Assembly: GCA_005798685.1 (NCBI GenBank)
Contig: SYIT01000084.1
Coordinates: 1 to 37,436 of the forward strand
Origin: Actinomycetota bacterium
GTDB taxonomy: Bacteria; Actinomycetota; Thermoleophilia; Solirubrobacterales; Solirubrobacteraceae
DNA length: 37,436 bases
Reading direction: 5' to 3'
Shown here: positions 24,795-33,617 of the stretch, piece by piece
Numbering within the stretch: position 1 is the stretch's first letter
Layout of the letters: the number at the start of each line of letters is the position of its first letter
Made by a program: the position numbers and the translations under genes
The notes under the pieces: generated by a model
The model's input: only the letters and a program-made list of their open reading frames with translations
Database searches by the model: none
What the model was told of the DNA's origin: nothing

Positions 24795-26233
24795 CGAAGC
24801 AGCGACTCCATCACAGCTTTGGCGATCGGCGCAGCGTCGGTTCCACCGAAGCCGCCGACCGTCTTTTCGATCGTGACGGCGATCGCGACCTGCGGGTCGG
24901 AGGCGGGGGCGAAGGCAATAAACCAGGGCTGCGTGATGTTGTTGATCACGTCACGCTCAGCGGTTCCTGTCTTGCCGGCTACTTCGATTCCCGAAAGCGC
25001 GGCGGCCGTGCCGGTTCCCTCCTGGACGACGCGCTGCATCATCGCCGTCAGCTTCTCGGCGCTGGCAGCCGACATCACGCGTGAGAATCGCTGCGGCGTA
25101 TTTTCGTATGCGGTGCGCCCTTCGGGATCGATCGTCCGAGTGGCAATCGCCGGCTGCATCAGGATCCCGCGGTTGGCGACGGCGCTGGCGACCATCGCCA
25201 TCTGCAGCGGCGTCGCCAGCAGCTTGTCTTGCCCGATCGAAGCGCGACCGATGTCGACGCAGCTATCGGTCGGACTAACGACCTCACGATTTCCATCAGG
25301 CGAGCAATAGAGGCCGCTGGCGAGCCGCTCACTGGGCGGCAGATCGACCGGCACTGGGCTGCCAAAACCAAAACGCTCCATGTACCGACTGATTCGACGC
25401 TTGCCGACGCGCTCCCCCACCTGCGCCCAAACCGTGTTGACCGATTGCGTGAGCGCCGTCGTCAGATCGACCTCACCGAAGCTCTGACCGCCATCGTTGT
25501 TGAGCGGAACGCCGGAGATCTCAACTCCGTTGTCACCGTTGACGGTCGAGCTTGGTTCGTAGAGGCCACTGTCGATCGCGGCCGCGGCAGTCACAATTTT
25601 GAAGGTCGAGCCGGGCGGGTAGAGCCCCGCAGTTGTGCGATTCAGCAGCGGCGCACCAGGCGCGGAGTTGAGCCTCGCCGTCTGTTTTGCGCTGCGCAGA
25701 ACGTTCGGGTCGTAGCTGGGAATCGAGGCCATCACCTTGACGCGGCCGCTGCGTGGGTCGAGCGCCACAACGGCGCCCGCCCTGCCGGCCAGCTGATCGA
25801 TCGCGACCTGCTGCGCCTGCGGGTCGAGCGCGGTCTGGAGATCATTTCCTTGCTGGCGCTTGCCTTGAAGCTTGCGGAGCGTCCCTTCGAGCCCAGCCGT
25901 GCGCCCCGTCAGCTGGCCGTTGTAGAAGCGCTCGAGGCCTGCAGTGCCGGGGTTGAGGAAGGAGTAACCAACGGTCTGCGCAAAGAGCCCGTTCTCCGGG
26001 TAGTGGCGCGCGTATGTGCCATCGGAGCGGCGGATCGAACGCGCCAGCACGGTGCCACTGGCCGCTTCAATCGAGCCGCGCGCAATTCGCTGCTGTGCCA
26101 GCAGCTCGCGCTTATTTTGGGGGTTATCTTGGAGCGCGGCGCGGTCAATCACGGTCCAGCGCGTCGTGAAATAGGCGAGCAGCCCGAACAGCACCAGCAG
26201 CACTGCAAAGACGCGGATGATCGGCTTGTTCAT
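24791..26233 (-). CDS. pbpA: Class B penicillin-binding protein (transpeptidase) PbpA
   Basis: 480 residues. One N-terminal membrane helix (about 4-22), a short dimerisation region with ARGSIEAASGTVLA, then a transpeptidase domain holding all three active-site motifs: GSTFK (208-212, acyl-enzyme Ser209), SVN (264-266) and KTGT (421-424). It cross-links peptidoglycan on the outer face, working with the SEDS glycosyltransferase encoded just upstream. ATG 26233 overlaps the rodA stop (ATGA) and the gene's end overlaps pknB. An insertion with two cysteines (LYCSPDG and TDSCVD, about 310 and 325) could form a disulfide, as seen in actinobacterial PbpA. Confidence 0.96.
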   Translation of the reverse strand: MNKPIIRVFAVLLVLFGLLAYFTTRWTVIDRAALQDNPQNKRELLAQQRIARGSIEAASGTVLARSIRRSDGTYARHYPENGLFAQTVGYSFLNPGTAGLERFYNGQLTGRTAGLEGTLRKLQGKRQQGNDLQTALDPQAQQVAIDQLAGRAGAVVALDPRSGRVKVMASIPSYDPNVLRSAKQTARLNSAPGAPLLNRTTAGLYPPGSTFKIVTAAAAIDSGLYEPSSTVNGDNGVEISGVPLNNDGGQSFGEVDLTTALTQSVNTVWAQVGERVGKRRISRYMERFGFGSPVPVDLPPSERLASGLYCSPDGNREVVSPTDSCVDIGRASIGQDKLLATPLQMAMVASAVANRGILMQPAIATRTIDPEGRTAYENTPQRFSRVMSAASAEKLTAMMQRVVQEGTGTAAALSGIEVAGKTGTAERDVINNITQPWFIAFAPASDPQVAIAVTIEKTVGGFGGTDAAPIAKAVMESLLR

Positions 26234-27525
26234 CGCCGCGCCTCACGCCGCGCTCGGTCTGAGATCAGCAGCAGCAGCGCGAGGATCACAAAGTTGGCGA
26301 CGATTGACGAGCCGCCATAAGAGACGAATGGCAGCGTCACGCCGGTCAGTGGAATCACCTTTGTAACGCCGCCGACGATCACAAAGACCTGCAGTGCAAC
26401 GACCGTCGTCAGGCCGGTCGCCAGCAGCTTCGAGAACGAATCGCGGGCCAGAACGGCTACACGGAAGCCACGCTCAATCAGCAGCACGTAAACCAACAGC
26501 AGCGCAATTGAGCCGATCAGACCAAGCTCGTTGACGATCACGGCGTAGATTAGGTCGGTCTGTGCCGCAGGCAGAATCGGGCTGTCACCAACGCTGATTA
26601 GGGCTTGGCCGAAGCCCTGCCCCCAGAGGCCGCCGTCGGCCTGCGCGAAGAGCGATTGGGCGATCTGGTAGCTGCCGCCGATCTGCTCGTAGAGCCTTGG
26701 GTCGAACGGGTGTTGCCAGGCGCTGATGCGGTCACCGACGTGGCCAACGGTGGTCGCAAAGAACCAAGCGCCGACGCCGAAGAGGCCGAAACCGACAACC
26801 GGGAAGATCAGACGGTCGGTCGCAACGTAGAGCATCGCGAGAAAGCCACCAAAGAACATCAGCGATGAGCCCAGATCGCGGATGAAAACCAGCATCAGCA
26901 TCGCCAGCCCCCAGACCAGCAGCAGCGGGCCGATGTGTTTTAGCCGCGGCAGCGTGATCCCGTATCGCTTTCGCGAAACCAGCAGCGCGCGCGTATCACG
27001 CAGGTAGCTGGCGAGGAAAATGATGATGCCGATCTTGGCGAATTCGGCCGGCTGGAACGAGACCGGGCCGAGGCTAATACTAAGGTAGGCGCCGTTGGCC
27101 TGCTGGCCAATCCCAGGAACGCGTGGCAGCAACAGCAGCGCAATGCTGGCGGCCGCAATCAAGTACCGATAGCGCTCCAGAAGTCGGTAGTCACGCAGCA
27201 GGATGATCGTTGCCGCGAAGGCGACTAGGCCGATCACAAACCACTGAGCTTGGTCGCGCGCAAGTGTTTCGTTGAGGCGGTAAATCATAACCAAGCCGAT
27301 GCTCGCGAGGACGGCGATGATCGGCAGTAGGTAAGGGTCGGCGTCGGGCAAGCGCGCGCGGATGATTAGGTGGGCGGCGAAGCAGAGCCCGAGGAAGATC
27401 GCCCCGTAGGTCAGCGAAAGGTTGTTCAGCTGCGTGCGCTCCTGCAGAAAGACGGCGCCAAACCCAGCGACAATCAGCAGCGAGGCCGGAAGCAGGCCGA
27501 ACAGTTCGCGGTTACGCGCGCTCAC
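26230..27525 (-). CDS. rodA: SEDS-family peptidoglycan glycosyltransferase (RodA/FtsW)
   Basis: 431 residues with about 10-12 membrane helices. SEDS landmarks: VSFQPAEFAKIGIIIFLASYL (155-175), RDLGSSLMFFGGFLAMLYVA, the outer loop RISAWQHPFDP with the presumed catalytic Asp275, GQGFGQALISVGDSPILPAAQTDLIYAVIVNELGLIGS, and VIPLTGVTLPFVSYGGSS near the C-terminus. SEDS proteins polymerise glycan strands from lipid II in complex with a class B PBP, here PbpA. Gene order (pstP-rodA-pbpA) favours RodA over FtsW. GTG 27525 overlaps the pstP stop (GTGA). Confidence 0.95.
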   Translation of the reverse strand: MSARNRELFGLLPASLLIVAGFGAVFLQERTQLNNLSLTYGAIFLGLCFAAHLIIRARLPDADPYLLPIIAVLASIGLVMIYRLNETLARDQAQWFVIGLVAFAATIILLRDYRLLERYRYLIAAASIALLLLPRVPGIGQQANGAYLSISLGPVSFQPAEFAKIGIIIFLASYLRDTRALLVSRKRYGITLPRLKHIGPLLLVWGLAMLMLVFIRDLGSSLMFFGGFLAMLYVATDRLIFPVVGFGLFGVGAWFFATTVGHVGDRISAWQHPFDPRLYEQIGGSYQIAQSLFAQADGGLWGQGFGQALISVGDSPILPAAQTDLIYAVIVNELGLIGSIALLLVYVLLIERGFRVAVLARDSFSKLLATGLTTVVALQVFVIVGGVTKVIPLTGVTLPFVSYGGSSIVANFVILALLLLISDRARREARR

Positions 27526-28712
27526 GGAGTGCTGCTCCCGAGCCGCCCCAGTTCAAGCTGGCGGACGAGATCGTCAGCGTCGCTGCGCGAGCGCAGGTTG
27601 TGCTCGGTAATTGTCGTGCGCTCGCTGACGGGAAGCTGCGAAAGGTTGATACCGGAGATGTAATCCTCGCGGTAGAGGTTGATCCCCAAGGGCAGTTCGT
27701 AGGGGACGCCTTGATAGACGCTGACGAAGCCCTCACGGTCGGCGCCGACGAAATAGACCGCCTGCGAGGCGAAGTAGATCCCCGAAAGCAGCAGCGCGGC
27801 GACGAAGAGCGCCAACACGGTGCCAATCCCTGGCTTCCAGCGACGGCGGCGCTTCGCGGTAGGTGCGCGCGGATCGCGTGGCATCCGCCGCTCGACGCTG
27901 GCCGCCGCGGCGCCACCAACGGGCGCCTTCGCAGCCGGTAGCTCAGCGACGTCAAGACCAACCTGCGTTGCCTCGATCTCACTTGCGGCGGCGGATCCGA
28001 GCACTTCGAGGCGCATCAGCACGACGGTAATGTTGTCGCGCCCGCCGGCCTCGTTGGCGGCCGCGATCAAGCCACGTGTGGTCGCCTTCAGCGGCTCGCC
28101 ACGGGCGAGTATCGCGGCTATCTGCTCGTCGCTGATCATCGTCGAAAGACCGTCGCTGCAGAGCAGCAGCAGATCGCCGTCGCGCGCGCCGACCGTCTGC
28201 GCGTCAGGCTCTACTACCGACTCCGGCCCAAGCGCGCGCGTGATGATTGAGCGCTGCGGATGATCGAGCGCCTGCTCCTCGGTCAACTGACCTTGCCTGA
28301 CCATCTCCTCAACCAGCGAGTGATCGTCAGTCAGGCGCTCGAGCGCACCGTCACGCCAGCGGTAACAGCGGCTATCACCAACGTGCACCAGCGTCACGTG
28401 TTTTTCACCAACGTAGGCGGCGGTGACAGTGGTTCCCATCCCTGCCCGCTGATCATCGGCCACCGAAAGCGCGTGGATCTGCGAGTTGGCCTGCCGAACG
28501 CTTTCGCTCAGCTGCTGCTCAACGCTCTCACCTTCGCCCAAGCCGCCGGAGAGCACCTCAATCGCCGTGGCTGAGGCAATCTCACCGGCCTGCGCACCTC
28601 CCATTCCATCGGCAACCGCGAAGAGCGGCGCGCGGGCCAGGAATGCGTCCTCGTTCGCGCGGCGCTGGCGGCCGGTGTCGGTCAGCTCGGCATGTTCGGC
28701 AACGCGCAGCAT
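27522..28712 (-). CDS. pstP: PP2C-family Ser/Thr protein phosphatase PstP
   Basis: 396 residues. The PP2C domain (about 1-235) has GRQRRANEDAF (14-24), VADGMGG (33-39), HVGDSRCYRWRDG (110-122), SDG (186-188) and GGRDNITVVL (223-232), supplying the metal-coordinating Asp residues. A linker and one membrane helix (about 296-317) follow, then a 75-residue outer tail. It removes phosphate from PknB-type kinases and their targets. ATG 28712 overlaps the fhaB stop by one base; a TTG one codon earlier is possible but less likely. The outer tail has GVPYELPLGINLYRE, conserved in actinobacterial PstP as far as I recall. Confidence 0.95.
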   Translation of the reverse strand: MLRVAEHAELTDTGRQRRANEDAFLARAPLFAVADGMGGAQAGEIASATAIEVLSGGLGEGESVEQQLSESVRQANSQIHALSVADDQRAGMGTTVTAAYVGEKHVTLVHVGDSRCYRWRDGALERLTDDHSLVEEMVRQGQLTEEQALDHPQRSIITRALGPESVVEPDAQTVGARDGDLLLLCSDGLSTMISDEQIAAILARGEPLKATTRGLIAAANEAGGRDNITVVLMRLEVLGSAAASEIEATQVGLDVAELPAAKAPVGGAAAASVERRMPRDPRAPTAKRRRRWKPGIGTVLALFVAALLLSGIYFASQAVYFVGADREGFVSVYQGVPYELPLGINLYREDYISGINLSQLPVSERTTITEHNLRSRSDADDLVRQLELGRLGSSTP

Positions 28713-29200
28713 CAAGAATCAACGAACAAGAACTCACTGTCACCTATCCGCACGCGGTCGCCTTGGTGCAGTGGTTGAGGACCATTGACCGTCTCTTCAT
28801 TGAGGAAGGTGCCGTTGGTTGAACCGAGATCCTCGAGCACCACGCGGCCGCCCTGCAGAACGAGCCGTGCGTGAGCCGAGGAGGCGTACGGATCATCGAG
28901 CCGAATCTCTGCCTGTTCGCCGCGGCCAAGAACGGCGCCTCCGGCAATCTCGTACTCCATTCCCGGCGTATGGCCGGGGGCGCGTTCAACGACGAGCCTT
29001 GGATCGCCCACCCCTGACGGGGCGGCGCCCGCGGTGACGGCGCTATGGATCCCAGTTGCGTCGGCCGGTGGTGAACCAGCGACACGCTGCTCATCGGGGC
29101 GACTCAGATCCCGCATCGTGCTGCGCACAACCCAGGCGACAAAGAGGAAGAGGACGAGCAGGAAGGCGCCCTGCAGCACGATCGCCGTCGGCTGCAGCAT
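28712..29200 (-). CDS. fhaB: Membrane-anchored FHA-domain protein FhaB
   Basis: 162 residues. An N-terminal membrane helix (about 6-25) is followed by a linker and a C-terminal FHA domain with AVLGRGEQAEIRLDD, SSAHARL and LGSTNGTFLN, the phosphothreonine-binding signature G-R...S-x-x-H...N-G. It should recruit proteins phosphorylated by PknB to the membrane. In mycobacteria the orthologue (FipA) links the kinase to the cell-division machinery. Overlaps: TGATG with fhaA upstream and TGATG with pstP downstream. Confidence 0.94.
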   Translation of the reverse strand: MLQPTAIVLQGAFLLVLFLFVAWVVRSTMRDLSRPDEQRVAGSPPADATGIHSAVTAGAAPSGVGDPRLVVERAPGHTPGMEYEIAGGAVLGRGEQAEIRLDDPYASSAHARLVLQGGRVVLEDLGSTNGTFLNEETVNGPQPLHQGDRVRIGDSEFLFVDS

Positions 29201-29940
29201 CAGCGAGCCTCAAAGCGGCCGCTGACCGGCCCCAGCTTGATCTGGTCACCATCGCTCAGTCGCAGCGAGCCGTTGACGCGGCCACCGTTGACGACGACGC
29301 CGTTTGTCGAACCGAGGTCCTCGACGATCCACCCCTCAACGTCGTCGCAAAGGATCTGCGCGTGTTGGCGCGAGACGTCAGGGCTCGCCAGCACTACGTC
29401 ACAGGAGCTGCTGCGGCCGATCACTGACCCGCCCCGGGAGATCGTAAAGCGCGTCCCTTCGGCTTCGAAGATCGCCCTGGCCGGCATCGGCGCCAACGGT
29501 TCGCGCGCTTTGGCTGCAGGCGCCGGCGCCGGCGCTGCTGACGGCGGCGGCTCCTTAGCTGGGATCTGATCGAGCTGAACGACGCGAGTCTCAATCCCAA
29601 ACTCACCAAGACCGAGCGCTGCATCGACGCCAAATTGAATTATCGGACGCGATACGAGCGTCAAACGCTCGGAGCGGGCGTGTTCAAGCAGGTGTCCGGC
29701 CAGTTCGTCGGCGACCTCATCCTCGACGCCGTCGTAACGGGCGCGATCTTCAGGCGAAAGCCAGATCACGTACTCGTTCGGGGCGTAGCTGCGTGAGAGC
29801 GAAACTTTGACGTTCTGATCCATCTCACGCGTAAGCCGACGTGAGATCTCAACCGGGCCAACCTCGGTGCGGAAGACGCGACCGAATGTGCCTTCGACGA
29901 GGCCACTCAGTCGCTGCTCAAGGTTACGTAGAACGCTCAT
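29200..29940 (-). CDS. fhaA: DUF3662/FHA-domain protein FhaA
   Basis: 246 residues. The N-terminal FhaA_N (DUF3662) domain occupies about 1-125 (LEQRLSGLVEGTFGRVF, and the family's basic SRRLTREMDQNVKVS). A Pro/Ala linker leads to a C-terminal FHA domain with VIGRSSSCDVVLASPDVSRQHAQI and LGSTNGVVVN. FhaA binds phosphorylated partners such as the MurJ-linked pseudokinase in mycobacteria. Mycobacterial FhaA is about 530 residues with a long linker; this is the short form. It is the first gene of the seven-gene operon to ddl, with a promoter-like TATGAT 35 nt upstream. Confidence 0.94.
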   Translation of the reverse strand: MSVLRNLEQRLSGLVEGTFGRVFRTEVGPVEISRRLTREMDQNVKVSLSRSYAPNEYVIWLSPEDRARYDGVEDEVADELAGHLLEHARSERLTLVSRPIIQFGVDAALGLGEFGIETRVVQLDQIPAKEPPPSAAPAPAPAAKAREPLAPMPARAIFEAEGTRFTISRGGSVIGRSSSCDVVLASPDVSRQHAQILCDDVEGWIVEDLGSTNGVVVNGGRVNGSLRLSDGDQIKLGPVSGRFEAR

Positions 29941-29975
29941 AGTTTGGGGGCCATCACGGTGCGCGCTGAAAGCCG

Positions 29976-29981
29976 ATCATA
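29976..29981 (-). promoter_or_regulatory. Probable promoter of the fhaA-ddl operon
   Basis: Reverse-strand TATGAT, one mismatch from TATAAT, 35 nt before ATG 29940 in the 107-bp gap behind the polytopic kinase gene. The -35 region is weak (TGGTCG, 18 nt upstream). Unlike the glycan-cluster genes this transcript would have a leader of about 28 nt. Confidence 0.45.
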
Positions 29982-30047
29982 CGGTCTTTCCTGCTCGTGC
30001 GACCATGCTACGGACTGGACCTGCCGCTGCGCGTCAGAGTCTATTTT

Positions 30048-31793
30048 TCAGCGGTTTTCGCGGACCGCTGCCGCGGCCAGCGCAACCAGCGCGGCCAGCG
30101 CACTGCCCGCTACCAAGACGCCGCTCGGCGGCGTTGCCAACGGCCAGTTCAGCGCGCCTGCAAGCAGAACGCTGGCCGCCGTCAGCGCCGCGGCCCAAAG
30201 CATGGCCGTTGCGAGCTGAACTCCGGCAAGGCGAGTGGCCATTATCGACGGCAGCATCCACGCCGCTGCAGCCCAGACCAGCGCAACCAAGGGAACGCCG
30301 TGGCCGACGATCGAGATCACGACTTCGCCAGCGGCTGCGGCTGAGCCGGCCCAGTTTTCGGGCAGCGCAGCATCACCAAAAAGCAGCCTGCTCTGGGCGA
30401 CCGGTTCTGCAAGTGCCAACCACCAGAAGCCAAGCCCGCCAAGCGCGGCGCGTTCCTTGGCGCTAGCCCTGAAGCCGGCGAAAGCTGGAGAGGCGAGCGC
30501 CAAGCTGACGAGCGCCAGCAACGGCGCGAGAAACGGCAGCAGCCAGATTGTCGGATCGCGCGGCAGCAGCAGCACTGTTGGCACCAGCGCCGCCCACAGC
30601 AGCACCGCCCAGCCAGGCAATCCAGCAGCTACGAAGAAGGCGCTGAGCACGGCAGCAACGAGCAGCGCGCCAATCCGTGGCAGCAGTGCCACAGCCAGTA
30701 CGGCACAGAGCGTGACCCACAACAGCGGCAGTTGCGGCGCCTTCGCAATCGGCGCGAGCGCCAGCATCGAAGCAACCACCAGCGCCGCCGCCGCGGCCGC
30801 GGCGATCAGCCGCTGCGGAACTGAAACCGAGCGATCGAACGCAGCCTGCTCAGGCCATTCGAGTGGCCCGTCCTGCTCGTAACCCTCAATCAAGCTGGTG
30901 TCGACGGCGCCAGCCGTCGTGTCGGTCTGCGGAAGGCCGTCGATCAACCCCTCGCGCAGCTCCGCCAAGCTGCCTCGGTTAAGCTCCTCCGGCTGCACCG
31001 CCCAGTCGATCGCATCGCAGATCTGTTCCGGCAGCTCTGGCCGAAGCTGGCTCAGCGGTGGCAGCGTCGTCCCGACCCTGCGCGCCGTCGCCGCTGCGCC
31101 AGCGGCGCGGATTGGGTTGATGCCGCTGAAGGCCTCGTAGAGAACCAGTGCCATCGAGTAAAGGTCGCTCTGGCCGCTGACCGGGTTGCCGTCGGCCTGC
31201 TCGGGAGCCATGTAGGCGAGCGTGCCAACGACGTCGCCTGTGCGCGTCAGGGCATCGTCGCCAGCGATCAGCGCAATTCCGAAATCGGTCAGCTTGACAA
31301 TCCCAGCCTCCCCATCGGGACGATCGGGAATGATGATGTTGGCTGGCTTGATGTCACGATGGATCACGCCGCGCGCGTGCGCGTGGCTGAGCGCGTCGCA
31401 GAGCGCGACGCCGATCCGACCAACGTCACGGTCCGAAAGCTCGCCCGCGACGAGCCGCTCACGCAGCGTCTTGCCGCGGACCATCTCAGAGACGAGATAG
31501 ACAGCTTCAGCGTCACGGCCGGCTTCGTGGAGGGCAACTATTCCGGCGTGATTGAGCCGCGCAGCGGCGATCGCCTCACGCTCAGCTCGCGCCGCCATCT
31601 CCGAATCATGGGCCTCGATCCGTTTCACCGCTACAACGCGGTCGAGCCGCTCGTCCAATGCCAACCAGACGACGCCAAAGGCGCCGGCCCCGAGGCGGCG
31701 CATCAGCCGATATCGCTCGAGCACAACGGTCGCCGTACCCTCGCTCTGCGGCGGCGAATCAAGCTGAACGAGAGTTCTATCGACGGTACCCAC
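30048..31793 (-). CDS. Ser/Thr protein kinase with a polytopic membrane C-terminal half
   Basis: 581 residues. The kinase domain (about 27-285) has LGAGAFGVVW (34-43), Lys57, HRDIKPAN (145-152, Asp147), DFG (170-172) and GTLAYMAPEQ. The activation segment and catalytic residues are intact. The remaining 270 residues are not a sensor domain but about nine to ten hydrophobic helices in a row with almost no extracytoplasmic loop. The C-terminal half has no family I recognise. Start GTG 31793 has AGGAG only 3 nt upstream and a CAGAAT box 10 nt upstream. Transcribed toward fhaA, with a 107-bp gap, so it may feed the division operon. Which signals the membrane half detects is unknown. Confidence 0.9.
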   Translation of the reverse strand: MGTVDRTLVQLDSPPQSEGTATVVLERYRLMRRLGAGAFGVVWLALDERLDRVVAVKRIEAHDSEMAARAEREAIAAARLNHAGIVALHEAGRDAEAVYLVSEMVRGKTLRERLVAGELSDRDVGRIGVALCDALSHAHARGVIHRDIKPANIIIPDRPDGEAGIVKLTDFGIALIAGDDALTRTGDVVGTLAYMAPEQADGNPVSGQSDLYSMALVLYEAFSGINPIRAAGAAATARRVGTTLPPLSQLRPELPEQICDAIDWAVQPEELNRGSLAELREGLIDGLPQTDTTAGAVDTSLIEGYEQDGPLEWPEQAAFDRSVSVPQRLIAAAAAAALVVASMLALAPIAKAPQLPLLWVTLCAVLAVALLPRIGALLVAAVLSAFFVAAGLPGWAVLLWAALVPTVLLLPRDPTIWLLPFLAPLLALVSLALASPAFAGFRASAKERAALGGLGFWWLALAEPVAQSRLLFGDAALPENWAGSAAAAGEVVISIVGHGVPLVALVWAAAAWMLPSIMATRLAGVQLATAMLWAAALTAASVLLAGALNWPLATPPSGVLVAGSALAALVALAAAAVRENR

Positions 31794-31803
31794 TAGCTCC
31801 TAC

Positions 31804-31809
31804 ATTCTG
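31804..31809 (-). promoter_or_regulatory. -10-like box of the polytopic kinase gene
   Basis: Reverse-strand CAGAAT, 10 nt before GTG 31793, in the 143-bp divergent gap to the gene at 31937. An AGGAG site is wedged between the box and the start, so initiation could be either leaderless or Shine-Dalgarno driven. Confidence 0.35.
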
Positions 31810-31936
31810 CGTTATTGGCGCGCTGCCTGCCGCAGTAGCGCAGCGGCCGATTTGCGAGCAAACTTGCATCGCGGCCAAGTTTCGGGTTTCGTCGTCATAC
31901 TTCGCACCAGCGGCTTACGTTTGCAGCGCCTTCCTA

Positions 31937-33064
31937 GTGTCTTTCTTCGACAACGACCCAACTCAAGTCAGTTCCGTCCCTCGGCGCCCAGCCGAGCCGC
32001 GCCGTCCTGCTTCGCCTTCAGGCGACACCCCTCCGGGTGACCGGCAGACGATGCGCATGCGCCAGGCGATCGCGATCGGTGTCGGCGTAATCCTGCTGCT
32101 GATAATCATCTTTGGCGTCAAGGGCTGCCTCGACACCGCCAGCGAAAGCGCGCTGAAGGATTACAACCGCAATGTCGCGGCGATTGTCGCCAACTCCGAC
32201 AAACAGGTGGCGGCGCCATTCTTCGAACTGCTCAGCGGTGGCACGGCCGGGGCAGCGGCCGGCGACCTGCAGGTACAGATCAACCAGATCCGCCTCGCTG
32301 CCGAGGAAGACGGCAAGCGAGCCGACGAACTTGACGTGCCAAGTGAGATGCGTGACGCGCAGCAGAACCTCGTCCTGGCGCTAAACCTGAGATCCGGCGC
32401 GCTGACGAAGGTCGCCGAGCTGCTGCCGAAGGCGCAGGGGAACGGGCAGGCGGCAGAGACCGCGACGAACGAGATCGCCGGTCAGATGCAGGCCTTCTTA
32501 GCTTCCGACGTCGTTTATTCACAGCGCACCGCACCACTGATCAAGCAAGCGCTGGACGAAGCCGGGATCACCGGTCAGACGATTGAGCCGAGCCAATCGT
32601 TGCCCAGCTACACCTGGCTGGCACCAAAGACGATCGCAGCGGCTATCGGCGGGCAGGCAGGGCCCGGAACGGCTGGCGGCGCGGTCGCTCCTGGCCTCCA
32701 CGGTCACGCGATCAACGGCACGACGATCGCTGGAACTGAGCTTCAGCCTTCACCAGCAGCCAACAAGGTTTCAGCAGCACCGCCGGTAGCGGTCACCGTC
32801 AAGCTGCTCAACGGCGGCGAGAGTAACGAGGCGAACGTCACCGTGACGGTCACGCTCACCGCTCCGGGTGCCAAGCCGGTAACCGCGAAGAAGGTCATAA
32901 ACCAGACGACCGCCGGTTCTGAGATTGATGTAGCGATCGCGCTGCCCTCGGTGCCTGCCAGTGGCACCGCAGCCACGTTGACGGTCAAGGTTGACCCCGT
33001 CCCGGGCGAGACCGGCACCGACAACAACGAAGCGACCTACACAGTTCTCTTTGCCGGCGGTTGA
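31937..33064 (+). CDS. Membrane-anchored protein with coiled region and C-terminal CARDB-like domain
   Basis: 375 residues from GTG 31937 (MSFFDNDPTQVSSVPRRPAEPRRP). A Pro/Arg-rich cytoplasmic leader of about 40 residues precedes one membrane helix (about 44-61) and a helical extracellular part (about 65-200; ELLSGG, QVQINQIRLAAEEDGKRADEL). The last 100 residues (VAVTVKLLNGGESNEANVTV to DNNEATYTVLF) have the N/G-rich beta-sandwich pattern of CARDB adhesion domains. The start could lie anywhere from 31658, but upstream sequence is antisense to the kinase gene, and this opening is the one I recall for similar actinobacterial proteins. Function unknown; it starts the rightward cluster with DUF4446 and pheA. 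Confidence 0.75.
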   Translation: MSFFDNDPTQVSSVPRRPAEPRRPASPSGDTPPGDRQTMRMRQAIAIGVGVILLLIIIFGVKGCLDTASESALKDYNRNVAAIVANSDKQVAAPFFELLSGGTAGAAAGDLQVQINQIRLAAEEDGKRADELDVPSEMRDAQQNLVLALNLRSGALTKVAELLPKAQGNGQAAETATNEIAGQMQAFLASDVVYSQRTAPLIKQALDEAGITGQTIEPSQSLPSYTWLAPKTIAAAIGGQAGPGTAGGAVAPGLHGHAINGTTIAGTELQPSPAANKVSAAPPVAVTVKLLNGGESNEANVTVTVTLTAPGAKPVTAKKVINQTTAGSEIDVAIALPSVPASGTAATLTVKVDPVPGETGTDNNEATYTVLFAGG

Positions 33065-33080
33065 TAGCCCCCCTCGGGTC

Positions 33081-33086
33081 TATCCT
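33081..33086 (+). promoter_or_regulatory. -10-like box of the DUF4446 gene
   Basis: TATCCT, 9 nt before ATG 33096, in the 31-bp gap after the preceding gene. No Shine-Dalgarno intervenes, so the DUF4446-pheA pair probably has its own leaderless transcript. Confidence 0.5.
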
Positions 33087-33095
33087 CTGGGCAGC

Positions 33096-33617
33096 ATGAA
33101 CGCCCTAGACAGCAGCGCGGGACAAATCGCCGTCATTGCGCTCGTCATTGCGGCGCTCGCCTTGTTCGCCGTGATCGTTGCGCTGCGCAAACTGCGCAGC
33201 TTACGGCGCGATCAGAGGCTCGTGATCGGCGAGAGCGAGCGCGACATCACCGCTCACGCGGCAGACCTCGAGCGTCAATTTGTCGCACTCCACGACCACC
33301 TGATCGACATAGCGACGCGGCTGGATGGCCGGGTCGCCAGCGCTGAGAAACGGCTCGACGGCGCGATCAGCCACCGCGCCGTCATCCGCTACGACGCCTA
33401 CAACGAGCTCTCCGGCCACCAGTCGGTTTCAATTGCTCTGCTCGACGCCGCTCGTTCAGGGGTCGTTATCTCCTCGATCCAGCACCGTGATCAGACGCGC
33501 TTCTATGTTCGCCAAGTTGAGCGAGGAAAGGGCACAGTCGAACTCTCGCCAGAGGAGCAGCAGGCGGTCGATGGAGCAATTGCCGGCGAACTGCTCGACC
33601 TCGCTGAGAGCGGTTGA
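33096..33617 (+). CDS. DUF4446 family membrane protein
   Basis: 173 residues. One N-terminal membrane helix (about 10-31) is followed by a charged coiled-coil-like stretch (about 35-90) and a compact domain with YDAYNELSGHQSVSIALLDAARSGVVISSI and a C-terminal ELSPEEQQAVDGAI, the DUF4446 signature. The family has no established role. ATG 33096 is chosen over in-frame upstream starts because it opens at the membrane helix and a TATCCT box lies 9 nt before it. The stop overlaps the pheA start as TGATG. Members commonly sit near pheA or chromosome-partition genes, as far as I recall. Confidence 0.85.
   Translation: MNALDSSAGQIAVIALVIAALALFAVIVALRKLRSLRRDQRLVIGESERDITAHAADLERQFVALHDHLIDIATRLDGRVASAEKRLDGAISHRAVIRYDAYNELSGHQSVSIALLDAARSGVVISSIQHRDQTRFYVRQVERGKGTVELSPEEQQAVDGAIAGELLDLAESG

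Noticed and set aside
28713-28715. TTG start for pstP
   Set aside because: The adjacent ATG 28712 gives the TGATG overlap seen at neighbouring junctions.
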